Shown piece after piece: positions 63,191 to 64,000 of a stretch of 64,000 bases of DNA; within the stretch, counting starts at the first letter, position 1, and every line of letters begins with the position of its first letter. The position numbers and the translations under genes were made by a program. The DNA comes from Epilithonimonas vandammei. GTDB taxonomy: Bacteria > Bacteroidota > Bacteroidia > Flavobacteriales > Weeksellaceae. The notes beneath the pieces are model-generated. The model did no database searches, was not told the DNA's origin, and worked only from the letters and a program-made list of their open reading frames with translations. The stretch lies in the NCBI RefSeq assembly GCF_003860525.1, contig NZ_CP034161.1, forward strand, positions 248,001 through 312,000, written 5' to 3'.

Positions 63191-64000
63191 TTAACCCTAA
63201 AAACCGGATAAAGACGGTGCGTTTTCTCGTAATAGTCCGAATGTTTGTAAACCCAATCCAACTGCGCTTGTCCATCTTCTGCAAATTTTGGATTAATGGA
63301 TTTTTCCATTTCGAAAGCGGTTTTCAAAGTCTTGTTGTCTTTCAGAAGTTTGCTCGCTGTATCTTCGAAAACATAAGCCGAATAATATTCTTTCTGACCG
63401 AGAATCGCATCAAAGAAATTCCAATTGAAATAAGAATCAACTGCTTCCGGTTCCAAAGTTTCTAACAAAAACTTAACACCGTCTTGATTTAGCGGAACAA
63501 GAAAATCTCCGGCTCTGAATTTGGTCTTTCCCGATTCTTTTGTAGCAAACGTGTCGTAATGCAGATAATGACCTTCGTAAGGATTCGGAACGGTTTTGAA
63601 ATCTTTTATTCTGTATTGTTCAACTGTAATCGTAGAATCCTGTTTGATTGGAATCATTTTGATTTGATTAAGTTTCAACAAATCGATGATTTTCCATTCG
63701 GATTGTGGAATGATGTAATATTTTGGAATCGTGATTTCTTTTGCGGGAACATAAGTATTGTAGAACTTGACAGGTTTTGAAAACTTCGAGTTTCTGTCAT
63801 ACCAAAGTCTTGTTTTTCCCGACACATCGCTTGGTTTATATTTCGCTTCAAAACCTTTGAAATCAATCGTTTCATATTTTGTAGAATCGAGTTTCCAAGC
63901 CAAAGCATATCCGTTTCCGACTTTGTATTGTTTCAGATTTTCGGCTCGTTTTTGCTGAATGGTTTTGTAATTTTCATCGATATAATTCAGATTGTCAACC
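63187..64000 (-). CDS. M14 family zinc carboxypeptidase, C-terminal part (5' end outside window)
   Basis: The minus-strand frame is open to base 64000, so about 271 C-terminal residues are visible and the N-terminal catalytic region is missing. The visible parts (NPYEGHYLHYDTF, AVDSYFNWNFFDAILGQKEYYSAYVFEDTASKLL, AQLDWVYKHSDYYEKTHRLYPVFRV) resemble the C-terminal region of flavobacterial M14 metallopeptidases as I know them. The assignment depends on this similarity, since no catalytic motif lies in the window. Confidence 0.7.
   Translation of the reverse strand, partial: VDNLNYIDENYKTIQQKRAENLKQYKVGNGYALAWKLDSTKYETIDFKGFEAKYKPSDVSGKTRLWYDRNSKFSKPVKFYNTYVPAKEITIPKYYIIPQSEWKIIDLLKLNQIKMIPIKQDSTITVEQYRIKDFKTVPNPYEGHYLHYDTFATKESGKTKFRAGDFLVPLNQDGVKFLLETLEPEAVDSYFNWNFFDAILGQKEYYSAYVFEDTASKLLKDNKTLKTAFEMEKSINPKFAEDGQAQLDWVYKHSDYYEKTHRLYPVFRVN

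Overview
The window comes from a Bacteroidota genome of the Flavobacteriales, most likely Chryseobacterium or a close relative in Weeksellaceae. Pointers to this are a flavobacterial-type conjugation operon, the alternative complex III gene set (act genes), gldH, a type IX secretion sorting domain, a FadL/SGNH-lipoprotein pair, promoters of the TAnnTTTG type, and A+T-rich chromosomal DNA. The exact species cannot be fixed from the sequence alone.

Bases 1 to about 24,090 are the backbone of an integrative conjugative element (ICE). They run in one direction: a ParA-like ATPase, small membrane proteins TraE/TraF, the VirB4-type ATPase TraG, four related secreted proteins, TraJ, TraK, TraM, TraN, a VirD4-type coupling protein, an M23 peptidase, several ICE proteins of unknown role, and a 1721-residue methylase-helicase. 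Integrase and relaxase must lie left of the window. Both large conjugation ATPases are broken as read: traG by an extra T in an 11-T run, and the coupling protein by an amber codon that replaces the Walker A lysine. TraG also carries an inserted DnaJ J-domain next to an in-frame 15-bp palindrome that occurs a second time earlier in the gene.

Bases 24,501 to 29,471 are a complete four-gene type II CBASS anti-phage operon (Cap4 effector nuclease, CD-NTase, Cap2 E1/E2-like ligase, Cap3 JAMM protease). It is clearly more A+T-rich than the ICE backbone, so it probably arrived separately. It is followed by a candidate structured small RNA with a strong terminator and by tRNA-Val(GAC). No attachment-site repeat could be identified, so the right end of the ICE is not fixed.

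From about 29.9 kb onward the content is ordinary chromosome. First come VanZ-like, glycosyltransferase, SufE, PepT, HMG-CoA lyase, OsmC-like, SufT-like and exonuclease genes. The six-gene act operon (actABCDEF, minus strand) follows, encoding the quinol:cytochrome c oxidoreductase that replaces complex bc1. Then come a SPOR protein, a polytopic membrane protein, a ParE-like toxin-antitoxin pair, a leucine-rich-repeat T9SS cargo protein, SelO, penicillin-binding protein 1A, GldH, RicT, FadL with an SGNH lipoprotein, an Rrf2 regulator, TadA, type III pantothenate kinase, an M1 peptidase, a VapC-type toxin-antitoxin pair with a palindromic operator, and the C-terminal part of an M14 peptidase.
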